A stretch of DNA of 64,000 nt from Saccharibacillus sp. CPCC 101409 (GCF_030518235.1 NZ_JAULSA010000001.1:744001-808000), one strand, 5' to 3'; positions 7,789-17,463 are shown, counted from the stretch's first letter. Numbers and translations are program-made. Notes: a model not told the origin generated them from the letters alone.

Positions 7789-10218
7789 GTGAAAGTATCC
7801 ACACAATGGTTATCCGAATACGTCAGCCTGGACGGCGTCTCGCCCGAGGAACTGGCGGAGAAAATCACGCGCTCGGGTATCGAGATCGACGGGATTGAAC
7901 GACGCAACCAGGGCGTGCAGGGCGTAGTCGTCGGCTATGTCAAGCACAAGGAGAAGCATCCCGACGCCGACAAGCTGAACGTTTGTACGGTCGATGCCGG
8001 AACCGGCGAAGACCTGCAAATCGTCTGCGGCGCGAAGAACGTCGACGCCGGACAGAAAGTTCCGGTTGCCGTCGTGGGCGCGGTGCTGCCGGGCGACTTC
8101 AAGATCAAGAACGCCAAGCTGCGCGGGGTCGCGTCGCAGGGCATGATCTGCTCGGCCGGCGAGCTGGGCATGAACGACAAGCTGCTGCCCAAAGACCAGC
8201 AGGAAGGCATTCTCGTGCTGCCGGAGAATACGGAAATCGGCCTGCCGATCACGCAGGTGCTCGGTCTCGACGACGCGGTGCTGGATTTCGATCTGACGCC
8301 GAACCGTTCCGACTGCCTGAGCATGATCGGTGCCGCTTACGAGACGGCCGCGATTCTCGGCCGCGACGTGAAGCTGCCTTCGATCGACCTGATCGAAGCG
8401 GGCGGCAGCGCGTCCGACTCCGCAACCGTCTCGATCGACAACAAAGACCTCTGCTCGCATTACGCGATCCGCTATATTTCCGGCGTGAAGATCGGCCCTT
8501 CGCCGCAGTGGATGCAGAACCGCCTGATCGCGGCCGGCGTGCGTCCCACGAACAACGTGGTCGATATTACGAACTACGTCATGCTGGAATGCGGACAGCC
8601 GCTGCACGCGTTCGACGCGGACAAGCTGGGACGTTCGATCGGCGTGCGTTCGGCCCGCGAAGGCGAAGTGCTGACGACGCTGGACGGACAAGAGCGCAAG
8701 CTCGATCCGTCGATGCTGTTGATTACCGGCGAAGACCGTCCGGCCGCGCTCGCGGGCGTGATGGGCGGCCTGGAAACGGAAGTGACGGATTCGACGGTCA
8801 ATATCGCGCTGGAATCCGCCAAGTTCGCCGGTTCGTCCGTGCGCAAGACGTCGAGAAAGCTCGGCCTGCGCTCGGAAGCCAGCCTGCGTTTTGAAAAAGA
8901 AGTCGATCCGTCCGCGGTGATCGCGGCGCTGGACCGCGCCGCTCTGCTGCTGGCGCGCCACGCGAACGGTTCGATCGCGCACGGCATCGTGCAGAGCAAA
9001 AGCGGTTCGTCCGAAGAAAAAACGATCTCGCTGTCGCTGCCGAAGCTGAACGCCTACCTGGGCACGGAAATCTCCATGCTCGAAGTCAAAGCGATCTTCG
9101 GACGCCTCAACTTCAAATCCGCCGACGGCGGGCCGGGCATGATTAACGTTCAGGTGCCGACGCGCCGCGGCGATATTACGCGCGACGTCGACCTGATCGA
9201 AGAAGCGGCCCGCATCCACGGCTACGACAATATCCCGACGACGGTGATCGAAGGACCGACGACGCCGGGGGCTTATACCAAGCCGCAGGCGGTACGCCGC
9301 GCGGTACGCCGCACGCTGACGCACGGAGGCTTCCACGAAGCGATTACCTATTCGTTTACGCGTCCGGAGAATACGCAGCGCTTCACGGCGTTCTCGGCGG
9401 GCGGGCATGCGGTGCCGCTTGCGATGCCGATGAGCGAAGACCGCAGCGTGCTGCGCACCAGCCTTCTGCCGCAGCTGCTGGAAGCCGTCCAGTACAACGG
9501 CAACCGCAAGAACGCGGATCTGGCGCTGCTGGAGATCGGCAAGGTGTTCCATGCAAGCGAACAAAAAGTTACGGCGCAGCCGGTCGAGCCGACGATGCTC
9601 GGCCTGGTGCTGACCGGCAGCCTGACCGATTCGTCGGTCGGCGCTTCGGCGCGCAAAGTCGATTTCTTCGATCTCAAAGGCGCGGTGGAAAGCGTGCTGG
9701 ACGAACTGGGTCTCGAAGCGGAATTCCGCGCGGATTCGCCGGACGGCTTCCATCCGGGCCGTTCCGCGTCGCTGTACCTGACATCCGCTCCGGATAAACG
9801 GGTCGGCGTGCTCGGACAGCTGCATCCGCAGCTTCAGCGCGAATTCGACGTGAACGACACCTATGCGGCCGAGATCTGCCTGGACGAGCTGTACGACACA
9901 GCGGCGCCGGAGATCGAATACGCCGAGCTGCCGCGTTATCCGTCCGCGCAGCGCGATATCGCGGTCGTGGTCGACCGCGGCGTGGAGGCGGGCGCGCTGA
10001 TCGGCGCGGTGCGGGAGTCCGCCGGCGAGCTGCTGCGGGACGTGCGGGTATTCGACGTTTATACCGGCGAGCGCGTCGCTTCGGACAAGAAAAGCGTCGC
10101 GCTCGCGCTGACGTACCGCAACCCGGAGCGTACGCTGACCGACGAAGAAGTAGCCGGATTCCAGCAGAACGTGATTGCGTTCCTGGAACAAACTTTTGCG
10201 GCGGAATTGAGAAAGTAA
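7789..10218 (+). CDS. pheT: Phenylalanine-tRNA ligase beta subunit
   Basis: An 809-residue partner of PheS, normal length. An EMAP-type tRNA-binding OB fold lies near residues 40-150 (HPDADKLNVC, IVCGAKNV). B3/B4 editing and B5 domains follow (ITNYVMLECGQPLHAFD; FDLTPNRSDCLS). A catalytic-like domain comes next and a C-terminal ferredoxin-like anticodon-binding domain begins at YPSAQRDIAVVVDRGV. The start is GTG at 7789 with AAGGAAGTGA upstream. It lies 70 nt after pheS in the same operon. Confidence 0.97.
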   Translation: MKVSTQWLSEYVSLDGVSPEELAEKITRSGIEIDGIERRNQGVQGVVVGYVKHKEKHPDADKLNVCTVDAGTGEDLQIVCGAKNVDAGQKVPVAVVGAVLPGDFKIKNAKLRGVASQGMICSAGELGMNDKLLPKDQQEGILVLPENTEIGLPITQVLGLDDAVLDFDLTPNRSDCLSMIGAAYETAAILGRDVKLPSIDLIEAGGSASDSATVSIDNKDLCSHYAIRYISGVKIGPSPQWMQNRLIAAGVRPTNNVVDITNYVMLECGQPLHAFDADKLGRSIGVRSAREGEVLTTLDGQERKLDPSMLLITGEDRPAALAGVMGGLETEVTDSTVNIALESAKFAGSSVRKTSRKLGLRSEASLRFEKEVDPSAVIAALDRAALLLARHANGSIAHGIVQSKSGSSEEKTISLSLPKLNAYLGTEISMLEVKAIFGRLNFKSADGGPGMINVQVPTRRGDITRDVDLIEEAARIHGYDNIPTTVIEGPTTPGAYTKPQAVRRAVRRTLTHGGFHEAITYSFTRPENTQRFTAFSAGGHAVPLAMPMSEDRSVLRTSLLPQLLEAVQYNGNRKNADLALLEIGKVFHASEQKVTAQPVEPTMLGLVLTGSLTDSSVGASARKVDFFDLKGAVESVLDELGLEAEFRADSPDGFHPGRSASLYLTSAPDKRVGVLGQLHPQLQREFDVNDTYAAEICLDELYDTAAPEIEYAELPRYPSAQRDIAVVVDRGVEAGALIGAVRESAGELLRDVRVFDVYTGERVASDKKSVALALTYRNPERTLTDEEVAGFQQNVIAFLEQTFAAELRK

Positions 10219-10240
10219 GCTTTTCCGGCAGGAGATGATT

Positions 10241-10318
10241 AAAACCGCATCGAATTCTTTAGGAATCCCGTTTCGGCGCACGCGGAAACGGGATTCCCGA
10301 AGAGGGATGCGGTTTTTT
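10241..10318 (+). terminator. Two-tier terminator after pheT
   Basis: An inner 13-bp stem GGAATCCCGTTTC/GAAACGGGATTCC is nested in an outer stem AAAACCGCATC/GATGCGGTTTT that ends in six Ts. The rest of the 10219-10533 gap holds only the next promoter. Confidence 0.85.
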
Positions 10319-10433
10319 GACGGTCGGGCAGAGGTTTTTTCGATCGTTGGCAGAGCAACTTTCGGTCTTCGGGCGCGTCAAAAAACGCAGAGGCTTTATA
10401 TGGAGCCGGGAAACGAAGCGGCGCAGCGAAGAA

Positions 10434-10464
10434 TTGACGCCGGTTCGTACACTTACAATATAAT
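10434..10464 (+). promoter_or_regulatory. Promoter of the zapA-like gene
   Basis: TTGACG, 19-bp spacer, TATAAT, 70 nt upstream of the start codon. Confidence 0.55.
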
Positions 10465-10533
10465 GAAGCTTTTTAATAATCGAATTTATGGGGTTTCCCA
10501 ACATTCATTTACACGGGAGAGGAGCGGGCAGAC

Positions 10534-13500
10534 ATGGCTGAACGCAAAATCATCAGCGTAGAGATTTACGGAACGGCTTACAAAATTGTCGGAAGCAGCC
10601 AGGAGTATGTCAAGCAGGTGGCCCGGCTGGTCGACGAACGGATGCTGTATATCGCGACTGAGCATCCCCGGCTGGACACGGTCAGAATCGCGGTGCTCGC
10701 CGCGGTCAACATGGCCGAGACCAATGTGGTCAATCAGGATTTGCAGCAAAGATTGGACGAGGAAGCCGGGCGTTCCCAGCGGCTGACGGCCGAACTGGAA
10801 GCCCTGCGCGAGCAGAGCGCGGCTCAAGCCGAAGCGGCGGAAGCGCTGCGCGCGGAAAACGCGCGGCTGATCGAAACGGAGCGCGAACTGGTCGAGCGGC
10901 GGGGAGAAGTCCTGCGCCTGACGGCCGAGCTGGAGCAGTCCGGCGCGGCGCGCAAAGAATCGGAAGACAAGCTGTCGGAAGCGCTGACGGCAGGCCGCCA
11001 GACCCGGGAAGCGTTGAAAGCGTCGGAGAGCAAGCTTGCGCGGGAAAGCGCGGAAAAAGGCAAACTGAGCGGCGAGCTGGAAACGGTCCGGCGCGGCCTC
11101 AAGCAGAGCGAAGCGGCGCTGGCCGAAAGCCGCAAAGCCGGCGAGCGGATCGGAGCGCAAAGCGAAGAGCTGCGCGGGAAGCTGGGCGAGAGCGAACGGC
11201 TGCGCGAAGAACTCCAGCTTGAGCTCGGGCTGCTGCGCGAGGAAGAAGAGCGCTTGAACGGCGTGCGCGGCGAGCTGGAAAGCAAAGTCTCCGCGCTGGA
11301 AAGCGAATCGGAACAGAACGCGGCGCAGAGCCGGCGTCTCGGCGAAGAGCTGGCGGAACTTCAATCGAGCGAAGCGCAGCTGCGGTCGCAGCTGGAGCGG
11401 GCGACGCTTCAGGTCGCGGAGCTGGAAGACAGCAGCCGCAGTTTGGCCGCCGACAACCTGAAGCTCGAAGCGAGAATCGCCGAACTTCAGGAAAGCGAAG
11501 GCATCTGGAGCGAAGAAAGCGCGAGACTGGAATCGGAACTGAGCGAGACCCGGACGCGCGAGCACGAACTGTCCGAGCGCTACGAAGAAGCGCGGGCCCG
11601 TCTGGAAGAACTGCGAAGCAAAGAAAGCGAGCAGGAAGAGCTGCGGGCCGAGCTCGAAGCGGAACTCGCCGATCTGCGCGAAACGGAGCGGGATCTGTAC
11701 GAAGAGCGGACTCGGCTGCGTTTGGAAGTGGAAGAGCAGCGCGGCGAGCGGGAAAGTCTGGAACTCCGGGCTTCGGAACTTGAAAAACGCACGATCGAGC
11801 TGGAAAGCGCGGAAGCGGTCCGGGCGGCGGAGAACGAAGGACTCGTTCAGCGTCTGGCGGACTGGGAAGAGCGCGAGCGCGGCTGGCAGAACGAAAAAGG
11901 CACGTTCGAATCGCTGATCGAAGAAGCCGAATCGGCCCGCGGACAGATCGGACGCCAGCTGTCCGAGCGCGAAGCCGAATTGGACGATCTGCGCGGCCGT
12001 TTGGACGCGGTATCCCAGGGCAAAGAGCGGCTTGAAGCGCAGCTTGCCGAACTGAACGGGCGCATCGCCGAAGCCGATGCCGAGCGCGGCGAACTGCGCG
12101 GCCGGATCGAAAGCTACGAGCAGGCGGAGTCGCAGTGGAACGAACTGCGGCTGGAGCTGGAAAGCGGAGCCGAACAATCTTCGGCGCGCATCGCGGAGCT
12201 GCAAAGCGAGATCGCCGGATTGGAAGCCGAGCGCTCGCGGCTCGGCGAACGGGCGGCCGAGCTGTCCGAAAGCGAGGAGTTCTTGACGGGCGAAGCATCG
12301 CGGCTCGAGCGCGAGCTGTCCGAACTGGGCGAGCGCGAACAAGCGCTGACAGCGGAAGCGCAGGAGCGCGGCGCGGCCGCGGCGCAGCTGGAGCAGCGCA
12401 TTCAGGCGCTGTCCGGCGAGCGCGATACGCTGCTGGAAGAGCTGCGCGGCGAACGCGAAGCGGGCTCGGCTCTGGGCGAAGCGAAAGCATCGCTGGAGCT
12501 TCGCGCGGCGGAACTCGCCGAGCGTGTCGAGGCGCTGGAAGCGGAAAAGGCGGAGCTGGGCAGCGTGAAGTCTTCGCTGGAGCGGGAACTGCGCGCGGCG
12601 CAGGAGCGAGGCGAAGTCTTGCAGGCGGAGAAAGTCTCGCTCGAATCGGAACTGGAATCGGCGTGGGCTAACGGCGAGGGTCTGGAAGCCGACAAGCGTA
12701 CGCTGTCGGAAGAATTGGAATCGCTCCGCGTCCGGTCGCGGGAGCTGGAAGCCGAGAAGACAGCGCTGGAAAGCGGCAGGTCTTCGCTGGAGCAGGAACT
12801 TCGTTCGCTGCAAGAGCGCGGCGAAGCTTTGCAGGCGGAGAAAGTCTCGCTCGAATCGGAACTGGAATCGGCGTGGGCAAACGGCGAGAGTCTGGAAGCC
12901 GACAAGCGTACGCTATCGGAAGAGCTGGAATCGCTCCGCGAGCGGTCGCGGGAGCTGGAAGCCGAGAAGACAGCGCTGGAAAGCGGCAGGTCTTCGCTGG
13001 AAGAAGAACTGCGTGCGGTGCAGGAGCGCAGCGAAGCTTTGCAGGCGGAGAAAGTCTCGCTCGAATCGGAACTGGAATCGGCGTGGGCAAACGGCGAGAG
13101 TCTGGAAGCCGACAAGCGTACGCTATCGGAAGAGCTGGAATCGCTCCGCGAGCGGTCGCGGGAGCTGGAAGCCGAGAAGACAGCGCTGGAAAGCGGCAGG
13201 TCTTCGCTGGAAGAAGAACTGCGTGCGGTGCAGGAGCGCAGCGAAGCTTTGCAGGCGGAGAAAGTCTCGCTCGAATCGGAACTGGAATCGGCGTGGGCAA
13301 ACGGCGAGGGTCTAGAAGCCGACAAGCGTACGCTATCGGAAGAGCTGGAATCGCTCCGTGAGCGGTCGCGGGAGCTGGAAGCCGAGAAGACAGCGCTGGA
13401 AAGCGGCAGGTCTTCGCTGGAGCAGGAACTTCGTTCGCTGCAAGAGCGCGGCGAAGCCTTGCAGGCGGAGAAGGCGTCGCTGGAAAGCGACAAGTCTTCG

Positions 13501-14775
13501 CTGGAAGAAGAGCTGCGTCTGGTGCAGGAGCGAGGCGAAGCGCTGCGGGCCGAGAAAAGCTCGCTTGAATCCGAACTGGAATCGGCGTGGACGAACGGCG
13601 AGAATCTGACCGGGCGGATCGAAGCCGCCGAATCGCGCGGGCGCGAACTGGAGCAGCGCAGCGATCAGGCGGAAGCGGAGCTCGACCGGCTGCACGGGCA
13701 GCGGCGGGAACTGGAGGGCCGCCTGGCGGAATTATCGGCCGCGCTGGACGATTACCGGCAGCGCGAACAGGATTGGAACGGCGAGCGCGAAATCCGGGAC
13801 GCCCGGACGTCGGAGCTGGAACAATCGGTGCGCAGCTTGAGCGCGCAGAAAGAAGAGCTGGAGCGCGGGCTGGACGAACTGGCGCAAAGCGAGATCGAAC
13901 GGTCGCAGGAATATGCGCGGCTTGAGAACGAACTGCATTCTGCCGCAGAGCGCGGAGACGTGCTGGACCGGCTGTCCGCGGACCTGCGGTCCCAGCTTGA
14001 ACAATCGCATCGGACGGCGGAGGAACTGGACGCGCGGGCGGTCGGGCTTCAAGCGGAAGCCGACGGCTTGAACGGCGAACTGGAGCAGTCCCGCCTGCTG
14101 TACGAGCAGGCCGGGCAGTCGCTACGCGCCGCCGAAGAAGAGCGGGCGCGGCTGCTGGAGCGCGAAGCGGAATGGAACGCGGAGCGCGAGCAGATGTTTT
14201 CCCGAATGGCCGAATTTGGCGGACGCGAAGCGTCGTGGCGGATCGAAACCGCGCGCCGGCGCCGGGAGATCGAAGAAAGCGCGGAACGCGAACGTCTGCT
14301 GAACAAGCAGAAAGCCTCCGCGGAGCGCAAGCTTGAAGAAGCCGCGGCGCGAGAAGCGCAGGCGCAGGAGCGCGCCGAGCGCCTCCAGGAAGAGCTGCGA
14401 AGCACGCTGGACCAGGGCCGGGAAATGGAAAACGCGGCGCGCCGGTTGAACGCCGAGCTTGAATCGCTGCAGGAGCAGCGCCGCGCCTGGGCAGCCGACA
14501 AGGCTTCGCTGGAAGAGCGTTTGGAGACCGCCGAGAGCCGCAGCGCGCAGACGGACGACGAGTCGGCGAGAAAGCTGCAGCGCGAATTGGACGAGGTCAC
14601 GCAGCAGTACGAAGTCCTTTCCCATCGGCTTCGCATGCTGCATGTAGAGCGGGAAATGGAGAAGGAAAAGGTCGCGGACGCCGAACGCGAGCATGCAAAG
14701 CTGCAGGAGGAGCATGCGGCTCTGCAAAAGGAATACAACGAATGGATGGAAATGCTGGAACAAGAACAGCGGTAA
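10534..14775 (+). CDS. ZapA-domain protein fused to a giant repetitive coiled coil
   Basis: A 1413-residue protein. Residues 1-75 match ZapA, the FtsZ-ring bundling protein (ISVEIYGTAYKIVGSSQEYVKQVARLVDERM; HPRLDTVRIAVLAAVNMAE); bacterial ZapA is normally about 85-110 residues. The remaining roughly 1330 residues are uninterrupted Glu/Arg/Ser/Leu/Ala heptad coiled coil without membrane segments. Residues 698-977 are four tandem 70-residue repeats, exactly ten heptads each. Each carries a non-heptad spot ESAWANGE. The C-terminus (QQYEVLSHRLRMLHVERE, LQKEYNEWMEMLEQ) is less repetitive and may be the ancestral ZapA tail. The position between pheT and mutS2 matches zapA in Bacillus. A divisome scaffold or spacer role is inferred. 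Start ATG 10534 follows GGAGAGGAG. Confidence 0.85.
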   Translation: MAERKIISVEIYGTAYKIVGSSQEYVKQVARLVDERMLYIATEHPRLDTVRIAVLAAVNMAETNVVNQDLQQRLDEEAGRSQRLTAELEALREQSAAQAEAAEALRAENARLIETERELVERRGEVLRLTAELEQSGAARKESEDKLSEALTAGRQTREALKASESKLARESAEKGKLSGELETVRRGLKQSEAALAESRKAGERIGAQSEELRGKLGESERLREELQLELGLLREEEERLNGVRGELESKVSALESESEQNAAQSRRLGEELAELQSSEAQLRSQLERATLQVAELEDSSRSLAADNLKLEARIAELQESEGIWSEESARLESELSETRTREHELSERYEEARARLEELRSKESEQEELRAELEAELADLRETERDLYEERTRLRLEVEEQRGERESLELRASELEKRTIELESAEAVRAAENEGLVQRLADWEERERGWQNEKGTFESLIEEAESARGQIGRQLSEREAELDDLRGRLDAVSQGKERLEAQLAELNGRIAEADAERGELRGRIESYEQAESQWNELRLELESGAEQSSARIAELQSEIAGLEAERSRLGERAAELSESEEFLTGEASRLERELSELGEREQALTAEAQERGAAAAQLEQRIQALSGERDTLLEELRGEREAGSALGEAKASLELRAAELAERVEALEAEKAELGSVKSSLERELRAAQERGEVLQAEKVSLESELESAWANGEGLEADKRTLSEELESLRVRSRELEAEKTALESGRSSLEQELRSLQERGEALQAEKVSLESELESAWANGESLEADKRTLSEELESLRERSRELEAEKTALESGRSSLEEELRAVQERSEALQAEKVSLESELESAWANGESLEADKRTLSEELESLRERSRELEAEKTALESGRSSLEEELRAVQERSEALQAEKVSLESELESAWANGEGLEADKRTLSEELESLRERSRELEAEKTALESGRSSLEQELRSLQERGEALQAEKASLESDKSSLEEELRLVQERGEALRAEKSSLESELESAWTNGENLTGRIEAAESRGRELEQRSDQAEAELDRLHGQRRELEGRLAELSAALDDYRQREQDWNGEREIRDARTSELEQSVRSLSAQKEELERGLDELAQSEIERSQEYARLENELHSAAERGDVLDRLSADLRSQLEQSHRTAEELDARAVGLQAEADGLNGELEQSRLLYEQAGQSLRAAEEERARLLEREAEWNAEREQMFSRMAEFGGREASWRIETARRRREIEESAERERLLNKQKASAERKLEEAAAREAQAQERAERLQEELRSTLDQGREMENAARRLNAELESLQEQRRAWAADKASLEERLETAESRSAQTDDESARKLQRELDEVTQQYEVLSHRLRMLHVEREMEKEKVADAEREHAKLQEEHAALQKEYNEWMEMLEQEQR
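12625..13464 (+). repeat. Four tandem 210-bp repeats inside the zapA-like gene
   Basis: Units begin at 12625, 12835, 13045 and 13255, each 210 bp (70 codons). Units 2 and 3 are identical over all 210 bp, synonymous sites included. Units 1 and 4 differ at a few positions and share a variant 3' end (EQELRSLQERGEALQ against EEELRAVQERSEALQ). A decayed partial fifth unit follows from 13465. The pattern indicates recent unequal crossing-over or slippage. Confidence 0.97.
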
Positions 14776-14881
14776 GGCAAAAAGACGGGCGGCGTTCGCC
14801 GGCGTCCGGTCCGGACGGAGCGGCGGCTTGTCCGGAAGACGCGGGGAACGGTCCCGCTTGTTCCCGCACGGATCGTCAAGC

Positions 14882-14932
14882 AAAGCCTTCCCGGAAGCGC
14901 CGGCCGTTTGCGCCGGTCGGGGAAGGCTTTTT
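14882..14932 (+). terminator. Terminator after the zapA-like gene
   Basis: AAAGCCTTCCC pairs with GGGGAAGGCTTT around an inner stem GCGCCGGC/GCGCCGGTC, followed by Ts. The remaining intergenic DNA up to 15060 has a TATAAT at 14997 with no good -35. Confidence 0.85.
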
Positions 14933-15060
14933 GTCCGCGGATGCCCGAATCGCTCCCGCAGCCGGGCCGTACATGGCGGCGCTGCGCGGAATCCGCTATA
15001 ATCAAAGGGATGGACGCCCGGATAGTCGGCGTCCAAAACCGATAAGGAGTTGTCACGTTC

Positions 15061-17424
15061 TTGAACGATAAAATATTCGAAATTTTACAATATGCGAGTA
15101 TCACGAATGCGCTGGCCGAACAGGCGCAGACGTCGCTCGGCAAAGAAGCGGCTAGAGCGCTGAAGCCAGGCAGCGATCTGGAGTCGGTCCAAAGGCTGCT
15201 TCAAGCGACGCAGGAAGCGTTCGACGTCGACCGGCTGAAAGGCTCGCCGCCGTTTGGCGGCATCGTCGATATTCGGCCGGCCGTGCAGCGTGCGCGTATC
15301 GGCGGCATGCTGAATCCGCACGAGCTGCTGGGCATCGCGACTACGCTGTACGGCGCGCGGCGTCTGCGCCGCTTTATCCAGACGATGCACGAAGACCATC
15401 CGGTCGAGCTGCTGGACGGTCTTGCCGAACAGATCTCCGAGCAGCGCGATTTGGAGAAGCTGATTAATTCGTGCATCGGCGATTCCGCCGAAGTGTTGGA
15501 TTCCGCCAGCCCGACGCTTGCGGCCGTACGCCGCGAACTGCGCGGCGGGGAATCGCGCATCCGCGAGAAGCTGGAATCGATGATCCGCTCGTCGAGCGTA
15601 TCCAAGATGCTTCAGGACCAGCTGATTACGATTCGCGGCGACCGCTTCGTCATTCCGGTCAAATCGGAATACCGTTCGCATTTCGGCGGCATCGTGCACG
15701 ACCAGTCGAGCTCCGGCGCAACCATGTTTATCGAGCCGGAAGCGATCGTTACGATGAATAACAAGCTGCGCGAAACCAAGCTGCGCGAGACGCGCGAAGT
15801 CGAGATCATTCTGCAAAAGCTGACGGCCGCCGTCGGCGAGCAGGCGGAATTGATCGCCTACGATGTAAGCGTGCTGGCGCAGCTCGACTTTATTTTTGCA
15901 AAAGGCCGTCTTGCGCACCGCATGAAAGCCTCGCAGCCGGCAATGAACGACCGCGGCTATCTGAAGCTTCGCAAAGGCCGTCATCCGCTGATCGACGAGA
16001 AAATCGTCGTCCCGCTCGATGTCGAACTCGGCGGCGAATTCTCCAGCATTATCGTAACCGGGCCGAATACGGGCGGTAAAACGGTCACGCTGAAAACGAT
16101 CGGCCTGCTCAGCCTGATGGCGATGTCCGGTTTGTTCGTTCCGGCGGAAGACGGCTGCGAATTGTGCGTGTTCGACGGCATCTACGCCGATATCGGCGAC
16201 GAGCAAAGCATCGAACAAAGCCTGAGTACTTTTTCCAGCCATATGACGAACATTATCCGCATTCTCAAAGACATGACGCCGAAAAGTCTTGTGCTGCTCG
16301 ACGAAGTGGGCGCGGGCACGGACCCGGCGGAAGGTTCCGCGCTGGCAATCGCGATCCTGGAGTACATTCACAAATTCGACTGCCGGATGGTCGCCACCAC
16401 CCACTACAGCGAACTCAAAGCGTATGCGTACGAGCGCGAAGGCGTCATCAACGCCAGCATGGAATTCGACGTGGCGACGCTCAGCCCGACGTACCGGCTG
16501 CTTGTCGGCGTGCCGGGCCGAAGCAACGCGTTTGCGATCGCCGAACGGCTCGGGCTGCCGGGCAGCATCCTCAGCTTTGCGCGCGGCGAAGTCAAGGAAG
16601 AAGACCTGCGCGTCGAGAATATGATCAGCGCGCTCGAAGAAAACCGCCTCGGCGCGGAAGCCGAACGCGAAGAAGCCGAGCGGCTGCGCCGCGAGATGGA
16701 AGAACTGCGGTCGCGGCACGAGCGCGAGCTCGACAAGCTGGAAGCCCAGCGCGACGCGAGACTTGAGAAAGCCGAGAACGAAGCGCGCGATATTATCGCC
16801 AAAGCGCGCAAAGAAGCGGACGAAGTCGTATCCGAACTGCGCCGCCTGGCGATGGAAGAAGGCGCTTCGGTCAAAGAGCACAAGCTGATCGCCGCCCGCC
16901 GCCAGCTCGACCAGGCGGAACCGGAGACCCGCCTCAAGAAAACCAAGAAGCCGGCCGCGGCCAAATCGGCGCAGCAGATCGGCCCGGGCGACGAAGTCGT
17001 CCTGACCAATCTCGGGCAGCGCGGGCACGTCATCGAGCTGGACGGCAAAGAAGCGCTGGTGCAGGTCGGCATCATGAAAATGAAAGTCGCAAAAGACTCG
17101 CTGGAACGCGTGCAGACCGCTCCGGTCACGGCGCCCAAGCAGAAACCGGTCACCTCGGTCAAACGCACCAAAGACGACAGCACCCGCTCCGAATTGGATC
17201 TGCGCGGCGCGAATCTCGAAGAAGCACTGATGGACACCGACCGCTTTATCGACGAAGCTTTCCTGGCCAATCTCGGCCAGATCTATATCATTCACGGCAA
17301 AGGAACCGGGATTCTGCGCACCGGCATCCAGGAACATCTGCGCCGCCACAAGCTGATTAAATCTTACCGGCTCGGCAACTACGGCGAAGGCGGAAACGGC
17401 GTAACCGTAGCCGAACTCAAGTAA
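15061..17424 (+). CDS. mutS2: MutS2 ATPase/endonuclease
   Basis: A 787-residue MutS2, the usual length. It has the MutS-type core and clamp, the ABC ATPase with GPNTGGKT near residue 338 and a Walker B/D-loop region LVLLDEVGAGTDPAEG. A long charged coiled coil (residues about 515-630) and a C-terminal Smr domain (LDLRG, IIHGKGTG) follow. MutS2 lacks mismatch recognition. In Bacillus it acts on recombination intermediates and has been shown to rescue collided ribosomes. The start is TTG at 15061, 11 nt after AGGAG. In B. subtilis rnhC, cvpA and polX lie around zapA and before mutSB; they are absent here. Confidence 0.96.
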   Translation: MNDKIFEILQYASITNALAEQAQTSLGKEAARALKPGSDLESVQRLLQATQEAFDVDRLKGSPPFGGIVDIRPAVQRARIGGMLNPHELLGIATTLYGARRLRRFIQTMHEDHPVELLDGLAEQISEQRDLEKLINSCIGDSAEVLDSASPTLAAVRRELRGGESRIREKLESMIRSSSVSKMLQDQLITIRGDRFVIPVKSEYRSHFGGIVHDQSSSGATMFIEPEAIVTMNNKLRETKLRETREVEIILQKLTAAVGEQAELIAYDVSVLAQLDFIFAKGRLAHRMKASQPAMNDRGYLKLRKGRHPLIDEKIVVPLDVELGGEFSSIIVTGPNTGGKTVTLKTIGLLSLMAMSGLFVPAEDGCELCVFDGIYADIGDEQSIEQSLSTFSSHMTNIIRILKDMTPKSLVLLDEVGAGTDPAEGSALAIAILEYIHKFDCRMVATTHYSELKAYAYEREGVINASMEFDVATLSPTYRLLVGVPGRSNAFAIAERLGLPGSILSFARGEVKEEDLRVENMISALEENRLGAEAEREEAERLRREMEELRSRHERELDKLEAQRDARLEKAENEARDIIAKARKEADEVVSELRRLAMEEGASVKEHKLIAARRQLDQAEPETRLKKTKKPAAAKSAQQIGPGDEVVLTNLGQRGHVIELDGKEALVQVGIMKMKVAKDSLERVQTAPVTAPKQKPVTSVKRTKDDSTRSELDLRGANLEEALMDTDRFIDEAFLANLGQIYIIHGKGTGILRTGIQEHLRRHKLIKSYRLGNYGEGGNGVTVAELK

Positions 17425-17463
17425 GCGAATGAACGCGACGAAAAGGAGCGGAGTGCGGAACAT

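Noticed and set aside
10486..12813. Long antisense frames over the coiled-coil gene
   Set aside because: The repetitive GC-rich codon pattern leaves several frames open; only the plus frame has a ZapA domain, ribosome binding site and promoter.
12625..13464. CRISPR-like array
   Set aside because: The repeats are 210 bp, contiguous without spacers and in coding frame.
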